A DNA stretch of 64,000 nt from Cristatella mucedo. Its lineage: Eukaryota > Bryozoa > Phylactolaemata > Cristatellidae. The stretch spans positions 1,043,501 to 1,107,500 of the forward strand of contig WPIO01000016.1 in assembly GCA_009760855.2 (NCBI GenBank). Direction: 5' to 3'. A program made the position numbers and the translations under genes. Below the pieces are notes generated by a model that saw nothing but the letters and a program-made list of their open reading frames with translations, ran no database searches and was not told the origin of the DNA. Below are positions 47,335 to 59,233 of this stretch, piece by piece; position 1 is the stretch's first letter, and the number at the start of each line of letters is the position of its first letter.

Positions 47335-48235
47335 ACTGATATCATATCTCAGTACGACGGCAGCAGCGACCTCTGTGAATGGATTGAGAAGTCGGAACTC
47401 GTGGCTGAGATTCAGCAGATAGAGAACCGGAAAAAATGGCTACTGCTCCTACTGCTCCTCACACGCGGAGCCCTTGCCGTCTATCGAGTGGTTGAATACG
47501 GTGGTCGTTGCTACTGTCTAACACGGCTGGGACTCGGTCTGAGTGTGGCTCCCGCGATAGCCACAGCCATTCTCCATTCAGTGTTGTATCACAGGATGAA
47601 GGCCAGGATGAAGGTCAAGCAGCAGCACCGACTCGTCGATAAAGTACTTGAAGGGCTTAGCAGAGGCAAAGCAGCCAGAAGGTTTGCATGGCGACGTGTC
47701 TTGGGGCTCCCGGCACTGCGGGAGGGCCCCGGTCTGATATATCTGGCATAGCGGCAATGAACCGGACTTTGTGCTAAAGCGCGAAGCTAAGCGGCAGCTG
47801 TTGTCCGGGTGTAGACAGCTGCGACAGGACACATTCCAGTGGCTGATTGGCTTATTGGCACCGACCAGCCTGCGTAAGGTGCAACCAGCTACACAAGGTG
47901 GATGTTCTTCGCACAAGATTGAACGGCGCCAGGCAGCCCGGATATAATTGCTATGGCAGAGGAGTGGCAACTACGTACTATTAAGGGAAACCCAGTGGTA
48001 AAAAGATTGAGTGTGCCAAATAGCTCCAGAGGCCACTCCTTGGTGTGACTCTAGCAGTATTGCGGTGGGAGTTTGCCTCGAGATCGATGGTGACGCCGTA
48101 GAGGATGCGACGTGGCTTTGCCGTGCCAGATGACGCTACCACATCAATCTGGCACGGCTGAACGCCGTGATAAAGGGGATAAATGTGGCAACGCTGTGAG
48201 GCATTGAAAATTTCGAGCTGTTGACTGTCGTGTCG
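47335..48235 (+). pseudogene. Decayed LTR-retroelement gag/pol remnant
   Basis: A frame from about 47338 reads ISQYDGSSDLCEWIEKSELV, a capsid-like gag motif (YDGS..DxxEWxEKxELVA). After LLTRGALAVYR it passes straight into VVEYGGRCYCLTRLGLGLSV and APAIATAILHSVL, a reverse-transcriptase block (xxTRLGFGLxxAPxIMxxxL type). The frame stops at 47751. Further down, VGVCLEIDGDAVEDATWL (about 48070-48125) and HINLARLNAVIKGI (after a frameshift) look like the RNase H part. Gag therefore abuts RT with protease and early RT deleted, and RT abuts RNase H with the YxDD region missing. No LTRs are seen beside it. Inactive by sequence. Confidence 0.65.
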
Positions 48236-48237
48236 AG

Positions 48238-48345
48238 CTGGTTTGGCCCAGTGGTTAAGGTGCCCACCCTTAAACTGCTTAGAATGAGATTAAGTTCTCT
48301 GAGGGTGCTATACAAATGTATTATTATTATTATTACTAATGTATT
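48238..48345 (+). mobile_element. SINE S2 copy
   Basis: GGTTTGGCCCAGTGGTTAAG head (Ser/Leu tRNA-like A box). The B-box part is deleted. Tail GATTAAGTTCTCTGAGGGTG and ATT triplets. Confidence 0.85.
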
Positions 48346-48393
48346 ATTATTATAATTACACATGTGTACTTGTGTATGTATGTCTATGTGTAT

Positions 48394-48568
48394 GAGCCGT
48401 AATGGCACACTAGGTAAGGCGGTTGCTTTCACGACCTCGGTCACGAGGTCATGGGTTCGATTCCTGTGGTGGGCGATCCTTTATCGCCACTGCAAGCGGT
48501 GGTGATAGCCGTAAAGGCTCTTCTGTCGCTATACAAAAAGAGGCTGTTTAAGCAGCTAGGATTTTTTA
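48394..48568 (+). mobile_element. SINE S1 copy
   Basis: AATGGCACACTAGGTAAGGC head, B box GGGTTCGATTCC, hairpin at 48482-48507 kept with G-T pairs, tail AGAGGCTGTTTAAGCAGCTA. Confidence 0.9.
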
Positions 48569-49338
48569 TGCGTGCGTGCGTACGTTTGTGCGTGTGACAA
48601 CGGATAATCGAGACCAGCTCTTCCGACTACTTTGGTCAAAGGCGATTGTCCGCTGACACCTTTTGCTATGACTACAGCCGTCTGTGGGAAATACGAGATC
48701 GAGTCCAAGGCCAGGCTTTTCTAAAAAAAAATTACTAGCCTCTGATATGTAAATCTCAAATATTTGAAGTTATGCCGTCATCGGGTTATGGTATTTGCTT
48801 CCGAAACTCTGAGAACGGCTGCAGCAATGGTTTGTCAAGCGACCGCCACGCTCTGGCATCGAGACGGCGCATGAAATCAGAGCACGTGCCATGGGAGTAC
48901 TTTATTATCGGTGAGACAGTGCTATTTTGAACCCGACAAAAAGTGAGGAAAACTCTGAAGTTGCCTGATTCGGAGCAACAAATAACCATTTCCGTTAGCA
49001 AAAATCTCCGCACAGACTTCACGAGTCTTGCACAGCGAAACGTTCTTGCGATGAAGTATGCCCAGGGCCATTTTTGTAATTCTTTAGAAAATTCGCTAAG
49101 AGTTGGCCAGTGTAAGCTATCTTATTTTCCATTGGGGCAGCATTAAACCACAAAAAAGATAAACGATTTTACTTGGGTTCACATATGTACATTTATACAT
49201 CGACGCAATCAATTCGTCGTCATTGGCATCAGTGCACAACGACCTCCTTGCACTTCGGCTTCGCGAGACGTTCGAGCTGTAGAAGCTCGAGCAGAGCCCG
49301 CTGCTGCTGGCAAGCTCAGTGCTTCAAACCGAGGCTCC
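48569..49338. other. Unassigned sequence
   Basis: No gene recognised. It would hold the 3' UTR if the exon at 49339-49609 is real. Confidence 0.3.
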
Positions 49339-49609
49339 CTAGCTTCCGCTTCCGGAGGCTTCGGCAGCACCGGATGCCGACGGCGGATCCTCGTAGTTGA
49401 GCAGCGTCTGATATTCGACGGCCGCAGTTGGAGCAGTTGGAGCGGGGACTGATTTTTCAAGATGGCGGTCATCTTCCACGCCGTCCGCCTTGTGCGGCTC
49501 CTCGAGTTCCGTCTGGCCAACGGGCGGCCTTTCAGCTTGCATCCGCTCTTCACTTTCCCAGTAGTTTAGCATAGAGGCGGCTGGGCGGGCCGAGCCAATA
49601 GGCTCAAAG
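49339..49609 (-). CDS. Possible terminal exon, unknown acidic protein
   Basis: On the minus strand an acceptor with a long T tract (ATTTTTTTTTATAG) ends at 49610. The frame then reads FEPIGSARPAASMLNYWESE, an acidic/Pro stretch, and VEYQTLLNYEDPPSAS before a stop. YQTL fits a YxxPhi sorting motif. No polyadenylation signal is seen close by. Family not recognised. It could belong to the same gene as the exon at 53072-53341, but the phases are not directly compatible. Confidence 0.35.
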
Positions 49610-50157
49610 CTATAAAAAAAAATAATACAAACACTCAACGCAAACTGGTGCAACAAAACGTGACTAAGGATGTGCTTAACAGCGACATACCCTCCGCGAC
49701 GACGGGACACTTCAGCGAGTGCTTTAGCGAGTCCAGCAGCGAGAATTATAGAGCGAAAACTATGATGCGCCAGCGCTATGTACGCGAGAGAGCTGAGAGG
49801 AGGTGGAGAGACCGAAAGCGGCAACGTGCTGCTTGAACTCGTCATCGTGGTCAGCATCGTCATCGTCATCATCGTAATCATCGTCGTGCAGCGTGAACGC
49901 GACCATAAAATCTTACTGCGACCACAAAGGAAATAATGCTAGTTGGTGTCCTAAGTGCAATCAAACCCGTGAAGCCTGAGCCATTGCAAGTACTGAAAGC
50001 TGAAAATGGACATGACATTTTTCTTGGCACCACTACGTTCCTAAACTGCTTCGCCAAGTCGCAGTCTAGTTTTATTAGTTTTCTAGTTGTAATCCTGTTT
50101 TGATTTTGTATTTAAGTTGTTATGCCTCACACACACGTAAAGATATAAATATGCACG

Positions 50158-50159
<2 letters not shown>
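49610..50159. other. Unassigned sequence
   Basis: Includes a short ATC/GTC repeat at 49840-49890. No gene called. Confidence 0.3.
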
Positions 50160-50221
<62 letters not shown>

Positions 50222-50340
50222 TTCTCTCTCTTCCTCCCTCTCTCTAGTGCTCACTCTTTCTCTCTCTTCCCTCTCTCCCTTACTCCTGTCTCTGTCTCTT
50301 CCTTTCTCCTCTCTCTCTCTCTCTCTCTTCCTCTCTCTTG
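50160..50340. repeat. (TC)n microsatellite, interrupted
   Basis: Pure TC to about 50210, then TC with TTCC and TCCC variants. Confidence 0.95.
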
Positions 50341-51963
50341 CTCGCACACATGTGCACTCGCGGAAAACAAGCACATACCAACACATCTACATTTGTTTCG
50401 CATGCATAATCGAATGTTTATATGACATGCATTTACTGATCTGCCTGCACACGTTTATGTAAATGTAAGCAGAGCAAAAAGAAAATGAAAGAGGAAGAGA
50501 AACACTTATTGCGTAAAATTGTATAAAAGCACGTATCTACAGACTACACAAGCGTACAAATCATTATAATTACAACGCATTATCATCCATTATAGAGAGA
50601 GGCACCAGAATGCACAAATATACACACACGCTGCACGTACATGCAGATATTACTAGCTCTTTTTTTACACGTACATTTACACGGTTACAGAAGAACAAGC
50701 CTTGAAAGCTTCAGCATAATTAATGCGCTACCGCGAACCTGGCTGATGCATCTTGAGCTTCGTGTCCTCGAGGTGCGGGAGACTGCGATTGTCGTAACTC
50801 TGGCGACGGAGGAGGTGGCATTGGCACAAACAGTACAGCCTCTTTGTATTCCCCAAGCTCCGGCGTTTCATGGACCTGCAGAATTAGCAACTCTATGAGT
50901 CGCGAGAGCAGCTCGAACGCAGCTGCGTCATTATCCTCAGTAATTGAAATCTCGCCGCCGCTCCTCCGCGCTCGGCTCGGTTCTTTTTTTTACACTTTAA
51001 ACCTCTCGAAAACTCGGTAGCTTTGGTCTCCTCGCGGTCATCAGCTGCTACGGCTCTTTCAAGGCGGCCGCTGACGCCGTCCGCTCGTTACGACCGCTTC
51101 CCCCACCCCAGCGGCTCTGCTAATGGCAGATCTCGAGTACAGCGAGCCTGCTGCGTTGCGTGCCTACCAGGTGTTCGTGACTGCCGGCTTGCGCGCCTGC
51201 TGCTTTCTTCCTGTGAGTTTCATAGTCCGTATGCTCCGTATCGTGGTAGCTCTGTCAGCCGTATAAGCCATGAATGATTTATTTCGGGCCTCGGGTAGCC
51301 GGTTTACTTGCCAGTGACGATGATTAAAGTGGTCGCGAAGCAACTGCTCGAACGCTTTAAAACTACGTAGTTTTAAATCTAGGAATCCTCTCTGGAGGAG
51401 TCGGAGAATCACCATCATCAGATCGCGGCATCGTCATCGGGCGCTTGACTGCGGCCATTGCAGAGCGAGCGTCACACCGCCGCCGCAGCAGCAGTCATAT
51501 TTCCTGCTTCGCGAAGCTATAATTCGACGGAGGCGACGGATTCAAAGTCCTAGAGTCCTGCAGGGTGCAACGAGCGGAGGCTGCGTGGTCTAAGCAGCAG
51601 TAGCAGACTTCGGCGGCGGCGGCGGCGGCGTCCGGTGAGCGTCCCGTTCGGCCTGTCCTCCTCCGAGGGCACTGGGTACTCGCTCTCGTCTCGCCCTTCC
51701 CGAGAGAACGCGAGAACAAGCGGAGCAGCCAGAGCGAACTGGAGAACAAAGTCTCGCCTGCCGGTGTAACTGGCCGCGTCACAAATCGAGATCGACTCGT
51801 CGGGAGCGCTACCGGCGGTCGGCTACTACGGTGAGCCTGCCGAAACACGACTCCAAGAAGCACAATCTCTCCCGCCTGGGCGATCCCTCGAGGAAGCTGC
51901 GGCCCGGGATATTCCATCTTGGAATCCATCCGGTCTGGCAGTCGGAAGCTCGCTACGACTCGC
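50341..51963. other. Unassigned sequence, CpG-rich from about 50940
   Basis: Left part AT-rich. Right part CpG-rich with a short CGG run (51612-51630). Minus frame 51495-51998 is open but Arg/Ser-rich and unsupported. Confidence 0.35.
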
Positions 51964-52396
51964 TGTGAAGGAACACGAGGCTTGCAGCCTGCGAGCACTG
52001 GGCGGAGACCTCGTGATGGCTCTCTCAGACTGCCTACGCAGCCACAAGCTCACTACCGGTGGATGGGCAGACGACGACTCGGCAGTCCTGACAAAATCTA
52101 TGCATTGGCGGCATCTGTGGGTACATCAATCTACCACAAACTGCCGCCAGCTGTCGGGCAGGTTCGGAACGAACAATGGCCCGACAGTGCGAAAAACAAC
52201 GCATGGAATATAAGGGTTGCCGGAGGAGTACAACGTGAGGGGAGGGAGAGAGCCCTCGACGCCGGCAGCCGTCTAGTGTGTGTAGACTGGGCTCGGCTGG
52301 CGTACGTGAAATAAAGGTTTTGGTGTTGGAGCCAGCAGGCTTGTTGCTCGGTCGCGCTACCCAGCCTGACGACAGGTCGTGCGGAGGGCTGTCACA
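51964..52396 (+). mobile_element. Solo LTR, family L1 copy 2
   Basis: 433 bp, beginning TGTGAAGGAACACGAGG and ending GGGCTGTCACA, with a 5-bp duplication CTCGC at 51959-51963 and 52397-52401. GGAATATAAGGG at about 52206 is a TATA-like word and AAATAAAGG at about 52309 a polyadenylation-like word, fitting U3-R-U5 order on the plus strand. No internal element sequence is next to it. Confidence 0.88.
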
Positions 52397-52401
52397 CTCG
52401 C

Positions 52402-52938
52402 ACGTAGGAAGGTTGTAGGTTGGTCGTATCGCCATTAAGCTTCGGGAAGTTAGAAGCCATTAAAATGCGAATGCCGTCGATGCGGTCAGTAATGGAATCA
52501 AGAGCGCTTGATGAAGAGTAAGGTTTTCAAGCGTCGAGGGATAGGTGAGCAGGGGTATATTTTTGAGGCATATTTTATCGAGGTATGTTTTCAAGCATTT
52601 CGACGGCACAGCGCTCAACTTAGGGCTTTGCCCTACTGACCTCATCGGATTAAAGTCTCGGGATAATGGCTTTCGAAGTAATTCGGTCTCGTTGCTTGGT
52701 TGCCCGATTTCTATCTAGACGAGGTGGCGATTTCACAAGGTGGCACGTCGCTCGTTACGGGGTGCGAGGAACGGACGTCAATGCAGGGAATTCCACAGCC
52801 GCAAGGAACGAGATCGAGGATGACCTCGACCGGTGATTGAACGAGGCTGCACGCGTGGGCACGAGTCGATATTCTAATACGTAAGCCCGCGACGTATGCT
52901 GCTCGTACGCATGCATGCATCTATGTATCTACGTGTGT
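52402..52938. other. Unassigned sequence
   Basis: The first 60 bp resemble LINE RT on the minus strand (GTCGTATCGCCATTAAGCTT). The rest is not recognised. Confidence 0.3.
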
Positions 52939-52939
52939 A

Positions 52940-53052
52940 TGCAATGTGTCTCCTTCTGTGACTCCACAAAGACTAAGCGGTTGTCACCCGGGAGAGCTTT
53001 CTGTGGCGCACTCGCAGCCTTTGAACAGCTGTCAGTACGAATTCGGTAGCCA
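52940..53052 (-). mobile_element. LINE A terminal fragment
   Basis: Last 110 bp of LINE A (TCCTTCTGTGACTCCACAAA, AGTACGAATTCGGTAGCCA). It lies just downstream of the candidate exon's donor, as an intronic insertion would. Confidence 0.8.
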
Positions 53053-53071
53053 CCGGACGCTCGACCGTTAC

Positions 53072-53341
53072 CTGAGGGGCCGTCGACGTGGGGGTGGCAT
53101 GTCGCGTGTCCTCCGCCTCTGCCTCGAACTCCGCGGTCGGCACGTGAACGAGACGCGCCGACCGGTGCGAGGCGTCGGCGCTGCTCAGCGGCGGCAGCAG
53201 CGGGTCGCTCTCGCGCTGCAGCAGCGCCTCCTCGTCCACCTGAGGCCAATGGCTCGCCGCGGAGCGAGGGTGCTCCGGTGTGGCGCTCTCGCTGGCCCTC
53301 GTGACCGCTGCGCTCGATCGGAATGCTTCGGACGACGGATC
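53072..53341 (-). CDS. Possible internal exon with two acidic dileucine motifs
   Basis: Minus strand: acceptor CACTTTTCTGTCCGCAG, then 270 bp open in phase 0, then donor CAG followed by GTAACG at 53071. The 90 residues are acidic and Ser/Ala/Pro-rich and contain DEEALL and ESDPLL, both fitting [DE]xxxL[LI] endosomal/lysosomal sorting signals. No globular domain seen. It could be the cytoplasmic tail of a membrane protein. CpG-rich, like its surroundings. Confidence 0.45.
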
Positions 53342-55185
53342 CTGCGGACAGAAAAGTGACGCCAACAGTTTGGCAAAAGTTGCAGGCGTCATCGAATTGA
53401 CGATGTCGGGCTCGCTACCGATGGCAGGCTACCGATGGCAGGCGCAGGTGCAGCAATGCTTTCAATGCCACGGCCACGGGCGGCGGCCGGCGCTACGTCG
53501 CTCAGGCGTCGAAACAAACCGCTTCTCGAATGCATCACAGCTTAAACCTCTTCTTATATTTTTTAATAATAATATTAATAATTATTATTATTGCGTTATA
53601 TTTATACTTATATTTTATATTGTATTTATTATTTTTTTATATTTATATTTTCTACTATATTATTATTGTTACCTTACAAAAAAATTCTCCTTTTTTTGTG
53701 CTTAAGGCTGTCTGAGGAAACGCAACCGTATTCATTGACTGAAAGTGGCGATATGACTGATAGATACGACAGCTCACAGCTTTAGAGCTCTTCTTCCTCC
53801 TCCGAGCACCAAGCAGAGTGAGAGCCGCCTCGCTAATCCCCTCCAGCTGCAGGTGGCATTTTGTTCTCTTTAAGAACACCAGGTACTACGCTGAACACTA
53901 GGTAAGAGTATACTAGAACGGTCGAGTTCGATAAGCCCAAGTCGCGCCATACGCTAGAGAGCAGCAGTAGCAACTTTCCGTTTTAGAAAAAAATCTGCTC
54001 TGCTAGGCTTGCGATCTTGTCGTCTCCATCGTCGCTGTCAGCCTTCGGAGACAGTGACTGGGTTACATTTGGTTCTTCGGTTCCGGCCTTACGATTTGAG
54101 GTCACTTCTTAATCTGACGGCCGACTCAATGCTCGGTAATCAAGAGCTCCATTTCAATTCAAAACTGCTGTAGCCAGCCAAAGTCAGTCCCAGAAGGCTT
54201 TTCTCGTTAGGGCCGGTAACTTCCGTTTCTTCACCCCATCTCTCAGCGCTCGATGGCTGCTCTAGCGTCTCCAAATTTAGTCGAAAACAAAAAGTCGCAT
54301 AAGCTAAATCCCTGGCATACATCGCAGCGATGACACATGTGCTTTCTCTTTCAATCCTTGTACTACTTTTATCGAGGTACCCCAGTAGTGAACGGACACC
54401 TATTTTAAAAGTATGTTTCTTCTTCAGGGCCATATTTTCTACTAGAATTTTCTACTTCATAGGTGCAAGTTTGGCACCACTCTTTTGGTATAGATTTACA
54501 CAGCCGGTAGCCCGGTGTACTACGTCTGAGCCAGTACTCTTGACGTCAGAGCCAGTACCGGCGGCTGGAGAGGCCTTTATCATCAGAATCTTTGTTTAGA
54601 GGTGCCCGCCTTAACTCTCAGTGATACTATCCGTATATACAGGCTCCATAAAGTGCGGGAGAATTAGAAATTCTTATGACTAGTGCTAGCTTGGACCGGC
54701 TTAGACGCAGCACGCCATGCTTTATGCGCAATGCTGGTGTCTGTTTCAATCCATTCTAAGCAAATTAGTTCAAGCCACGTATGGGTAAAGAAAACAATTT
54801 TACAAGAAAACTCGGTCCTGAAGCTGACTAAGACGTTAGAAATTTCGTCTATTTAACTCCTATCAGGCGAGACGCAAAGCCAGTGCTAAATGCCAGTGCC
54901 AACTTTCACTAGCCCCCCACACCCACCCCCACCTACACCACCCCGATCTGATCTCCCACTAAAACCTTTTGCATTCACTGGAGCGAAGTTCGAGATTGTC
55001 AGCTAATCGCATCACCTTCGGAAGTCCCTTTGTTTTTTCGTCACACCGTTTGGCAAGCAACCAATCAAAAAATCGCTTACGTGAGCGCACGTGCCTGTGA
55101 GACCAAACGAAGGTGAGGCACACGCCTGCCAACCAATAGTGGGCCTTTAAAATATTAATTCATTCCTCAAACCTAAGTAAAGTCT
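53342..55185. other. Unassigned sequence
   Basis: AT-rich patch at 53550-53700 (ATT repeats, T runs). No gene called. Confidence 0.3.
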
Positions 55186-55239
55186 CTAGAGAGATTTTGA
55201 TTGCTCTGACGGTGACATACTGGGTCTTCTTAGCCCGAA

Positions 55240-55400
55240 GTTAGCGGGCTTCCTCTTCAAGACTCAGGTCTTCATGACTCGAGGGTTCGAGTCCTGACTC
55301 CTGCAGCGTGCAATCCTTTTTTGCCCACTGCAAGCGATATCGATAACCCCATTGAGGCTCTACTGCCCCTATATAAATGAGACTGCCAAATCAGCTAGTT
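55240..55400 (+). mobile_element. SINE S1 copy, diverged
   Basis: GGGTTCGAGTCC B box at about 55283, CACTGCAAGCGATATCGATA hairpin region, tail GAGACTGCCAAATCAGCTAG. Confidence 0.7.
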
Positions 55401-57870
55401 TCTCTTTGATTTTTGTTACTTTACAAATGTATAATTATTATTATTGTTATTATTATAAACTTTCAAAACATGATCTTCAAGAAATTGTTTTTCATCTGCT
55501 GAAGCGCCCACCTCTGGGTCCCTGTCTAAAATTACTCTCACCCTGTGACAAAATTCTGCGCGTGTATACATCTCTAGCAAGGAAGATAAGCTCGTGAACT
55601 CCTTTAAGCGTATGCGAGGCAATTGTTTCAAGCCCATGCTTAGTGGCATGAGAGGTAAAGTAGCTTCTGCGTGGGCAAAATGTATGAGGATTTTCTCGCT
55701 TCAGGAAGGGACAGATTTCCTGTCCTGCAGAGCCATAGCTACGTTAGCGGATAAAAAGCGCTCTGAGACCTGCTATCTAATTAAATTATTAAAAAATCTG
55801 GTTACTCGTCCATTGGTTTAAAACCAGATTCATGCAATACTTCAGGAAGTCTGCGAACTTGATTTGAGAGTCGAGAGATGATGGTCTGACAAACACAGCC
55901 CAACTCAGGCGTCTAAACATAGGATGGTTTAAATCTCGAGGTTCAGAAATTAAGATGCTCTCTGTGCATCTGCATCGTTTCCAATACTGCATGACTAGCT
56001 TCCGAAAAGGATCGGCCCGCGGCGAGAAACACGTGACGTCAGATAGGAGCCATGCATCAGTCACCTCGTTAGCCTGAAGCGAAGCCGAGTCAGCTTGACT
56101 CTTGGCGGATGTCTTGCGGCTGTTCGGCCTCGGTAGAGGTGATGCTGTCCTGGCGCCCAGATGTGAACTTGTGGGATCTATGGAACGTGAGCATGCAAGT
56201 CATCATGCTGAGCAAGGCTAAAGAGTCGCGCGAAAAACTGAATAAGGTTCGCGGAAACAATACATTCTCAATTATGCAGCCGAATCTGTATGCTGAGGTC
56301 AAGGTCGCTGTGAGGCAAGCAATGACGATGCGACCAGCTTTAGCTCGCTAAATAAAAAAGTATCCTAGACGAAAAGCCACGATAATTCGAACCTTTTGGC
56401 TTTCTTCCTCTGATGACCCAGCAGTCCCAAACTGCAAATGATTCGCAAACTATTCCATATTTTAGAAATTCCTTTAGATAACGTAATTTCAATTATTGGA
56501 TTCGTCTGAGGTTATTGTAGAGCCCTAAGTTTTTTCTAGTGGATGTTACAGCCGGTTCTTCCGAGTGGCTGAAGCCGTGGCTGACGTCACGGCGGGATCT
56601 ACTGCTGCGGTACAAGCGGGGCCTCGTGACAAACATGCCGTCTGTCTTAGCCTCTGCGAAAGTCTGCGAGTACTAGCCAAGCGATCTTTTGGCGAGCGTC
56701 CGTGACTCGCCAAGGCTAAACTACTTAAATATGATGTCGACGACTTTGTTCCCTAACTCCAGCAGCAGGTCTTCCTGTCGTGTCAATTTCCATATGTACA
56801 AAAGTTTAGTGTAGACATCCATTTCCTTATCCGCGATACCACACATACGCTATTACCGTCGAGAACGAATCTTCGAGCTCTTCGTGTGGGTCAATGAATT
56901 GTGGCCTTCTGATTATTTGACCAGTGAGTAGTTCGCCTTGAGATTCTAGGTAGCTCATTTGGTAACGAGACGTTATACGAAAATTTCAAGATCACAATAG
57001 TATAAGTCACTGCTACACATATACTGAGGTTGCAAGCTAATCAAGTGGCCAATTATTCGTTATAGTGGTAAAATGTTATTTTGCAGTAAGGTGAAGAGAA
57101 ATTACCCGTTTCAAGACCTCTTCATAGCCAATCTACTTTTCTGAGATTACCTAGACCGTAAATGGCGTGAAGCCACTTTAGGAAAGCTTGACGACATTCT
57201 AGATCTTTCTTTTCTTTGAACAATTGCACGTAGATGTCAAACCTGCTCCCACCAAAATAGTAATCGTCATCTAGTTTAGGAAGCTGCACGAGGCATCGCG
57301 GAGCGACGCCACGTCGGAGCTCCCGCCATTTAAACACAACGACCAAGACCAATAATCAGCTAATTACTGAACAGCTTATTTCCTGGTTAGACGTCGTGCA
57401 TCCAGATTGAGTATTGAGCCAGATTCTGATATCCTCAGATATAGATTGAGTCTTTTTACGAACTAGGAACTGCATGCCTCGTGGTCAAATGAGGAAGCTG
57501 AAATGCGAAAGCTTTTCGAATTCGGCGCCTGAAGGACAAATAACAAAAATCTTTTGGTCATTTATCTCACTGGCCCGCCATTTTGTTCTTGCTTGCCAGC
57601 ACGGTATATACAAACTAAATTTTCTTGGAATTATGCCAACATTCCTATGCTCTTAGAAATGAATCTAGAGAATTTGCACTAATTAGCACTAATACAGTTA
57701 GTATCTAAGACGGAATTAAAAGCTTGATCATCAAATTATCTCAGCCAGCCGACGACCCTGGCAACAAAGAATATTTGCACTAAGTCATTTAGGTGACTTA
57801 CCGCTTGTCAGCTTCAATGTTGCTCTGGGCAATCCCGCTTTCTCGGCTCTAAAAGAAAATATTTATAATC
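55401..57870. other. No secure gene; a few protein-like frames
   Basis: Minus frames at 55416-55700 (HFAHAEATLPLMPLSMGLKQ, DRDPEVGASADEKQFLEDHV) and 55789-56064 (DPFRKLVMQYWKRCRCTESI, RRLSWAVFVRPSSLDSQIKF), and minus 57122-57352 (LPKLDDDYYFGGSRFDIYVQ), look like decayed or partial coding sequence. I recognise no family and see no secure splice pair. They may be remnants of an unidentified mobile element. Confidence 0.25.
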
Positions 57871-57875
57871 CGTTA

Positions 57876-57990
57876 ATAATAATAATAATGCACTTGATAA
57901 AGCGCCCTCAGAGAATTCAATCTCTTTCTAGGCGCTTTACGTTTGCTCAAATAGAAATGCAATTGAATGGTGAGTAATATCATGCAAAGC
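57876..57990 (-). mobile_element. LINE B tail fragment
   Basis: AAT tail, AAAGCGCCCTCAGAGAATTC, TTTCTAGGCGCTTTACGTTT. Confidence 0.85.
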
Positions 57991-58439
57991 AAATTACTTT
58001 CGCACTTGGGTTTTTCCGGCAATAGAGCCCGCTTATCAGTATTGTAGTCTCCCATTTATGAATTTGCTTTCGTGCACTTTGAGTTAGTAATATTCGCATG
58101 GTACTACATTCGGAGGCCGCCTGAGAAGCTCGTGGCTTTGACGAGAGATTTAAAGAATATATAGGATGCATAAACGCGCTAAGCTTCTGCGCCAGTTGCA
58201 CACGATTAAGGACGTAGACTAGGAGTACTGAAGGGGAAACTGCAATAATGTAGACGAATTACACATGTAGGAAATATGAAGTTGAGGAAAAAGTTCGTGT
58301 GCCGTGTTTTTATTAAATAATTATTAAACTCATTAAATCATTTCATTAAATTATTATTAAAACCATTATTTTAACTCTGTGCATGAACTTTTTTTCTCAA
58401 CCTCCTAGTTTGGCTGCCTTACTCGCATCTGAGCCGGCC

Positions 58440-59215
58440 CTTAATGGCGACTTTCCTTAGCTGAAAGTTGGCCGACTTGAAAGTGGAGAAAATGAGCTGT
58501 CATCAAATAACGAGTCGTTTTGGAATAGCGCGTCTAGATTATGGCCAGACGTTGCCGGAGTGGTGCTAGCTTAACCAGTTTGGAGGGTTGGGTCTGCCAA
58601 CTTTCGTGTGACATTAGGTTTGCCCATAACTATTAAATTAAAAGCCGGAGGAAGAGAACAAAGAGATGTAAAAGTGATTAATAGAACCTTGAAATCGATA
58701 AGCTTCTATATGGGCAGCCAGTGCGGGTTAGTCAGAGGAGCTGTAATATAGCAGCTCTGTGACTTTCGCGACAGATAAACCTGGATGCAGAGATTTTCAC
58801 CAACTGTAAGCATTTTGTTGCACTGAGAGGAAGACCTTTGCGTGGCGAGTTACAGAAGTCGCCGACATGATATCGCATGCGCACAGGCCAGCGCTCGGCT
58901 ATAAGATCCTTATCTAATCAGGCCCGATTTTCTCAATGCAACCTAGCTGAAAGTAAGCATACTTGTCTGAGGAGCGGAAGTGGTATTTTAGTGAAAGGTC
59001 AAGGTGAGAAAAATATAGCACGATTCCGTGTAGACGCTAAAGGAGATATACAGGCCGAGCCCACTTTGAGCTTTAGGCTTTCCAATTTCTGAGTTAGTCT
59101 ACGTTTGGCCATAACTAGTAGTTCTGTTTTATTGTCGACATCAAGTTGAGATAGTTGTCTGCCATCCAACTCCGAATTTCAGTAATCCCTGCTTAATCAC
59201 TGCCTCGGCTAGATA
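58440..59215 (-). mobile_element. Decayed LINE B fragment
   Basis: Internal part of LINE B RT and C-terminal region with heavy divergence (GGGCAGCCAGTGCGGGTTAG, GCGACAGATAAACCTGGATG). Its order appears locally rearranged. Confidence 0.6.
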
Positions 59216-59233
59216 TAGGGTACAGATTTTGCA

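Noticed and set aside
56109-56351. 80-codon plus frame
   Set aside because: Mildly protein-like, but no family, splice site or repeat context supports it.
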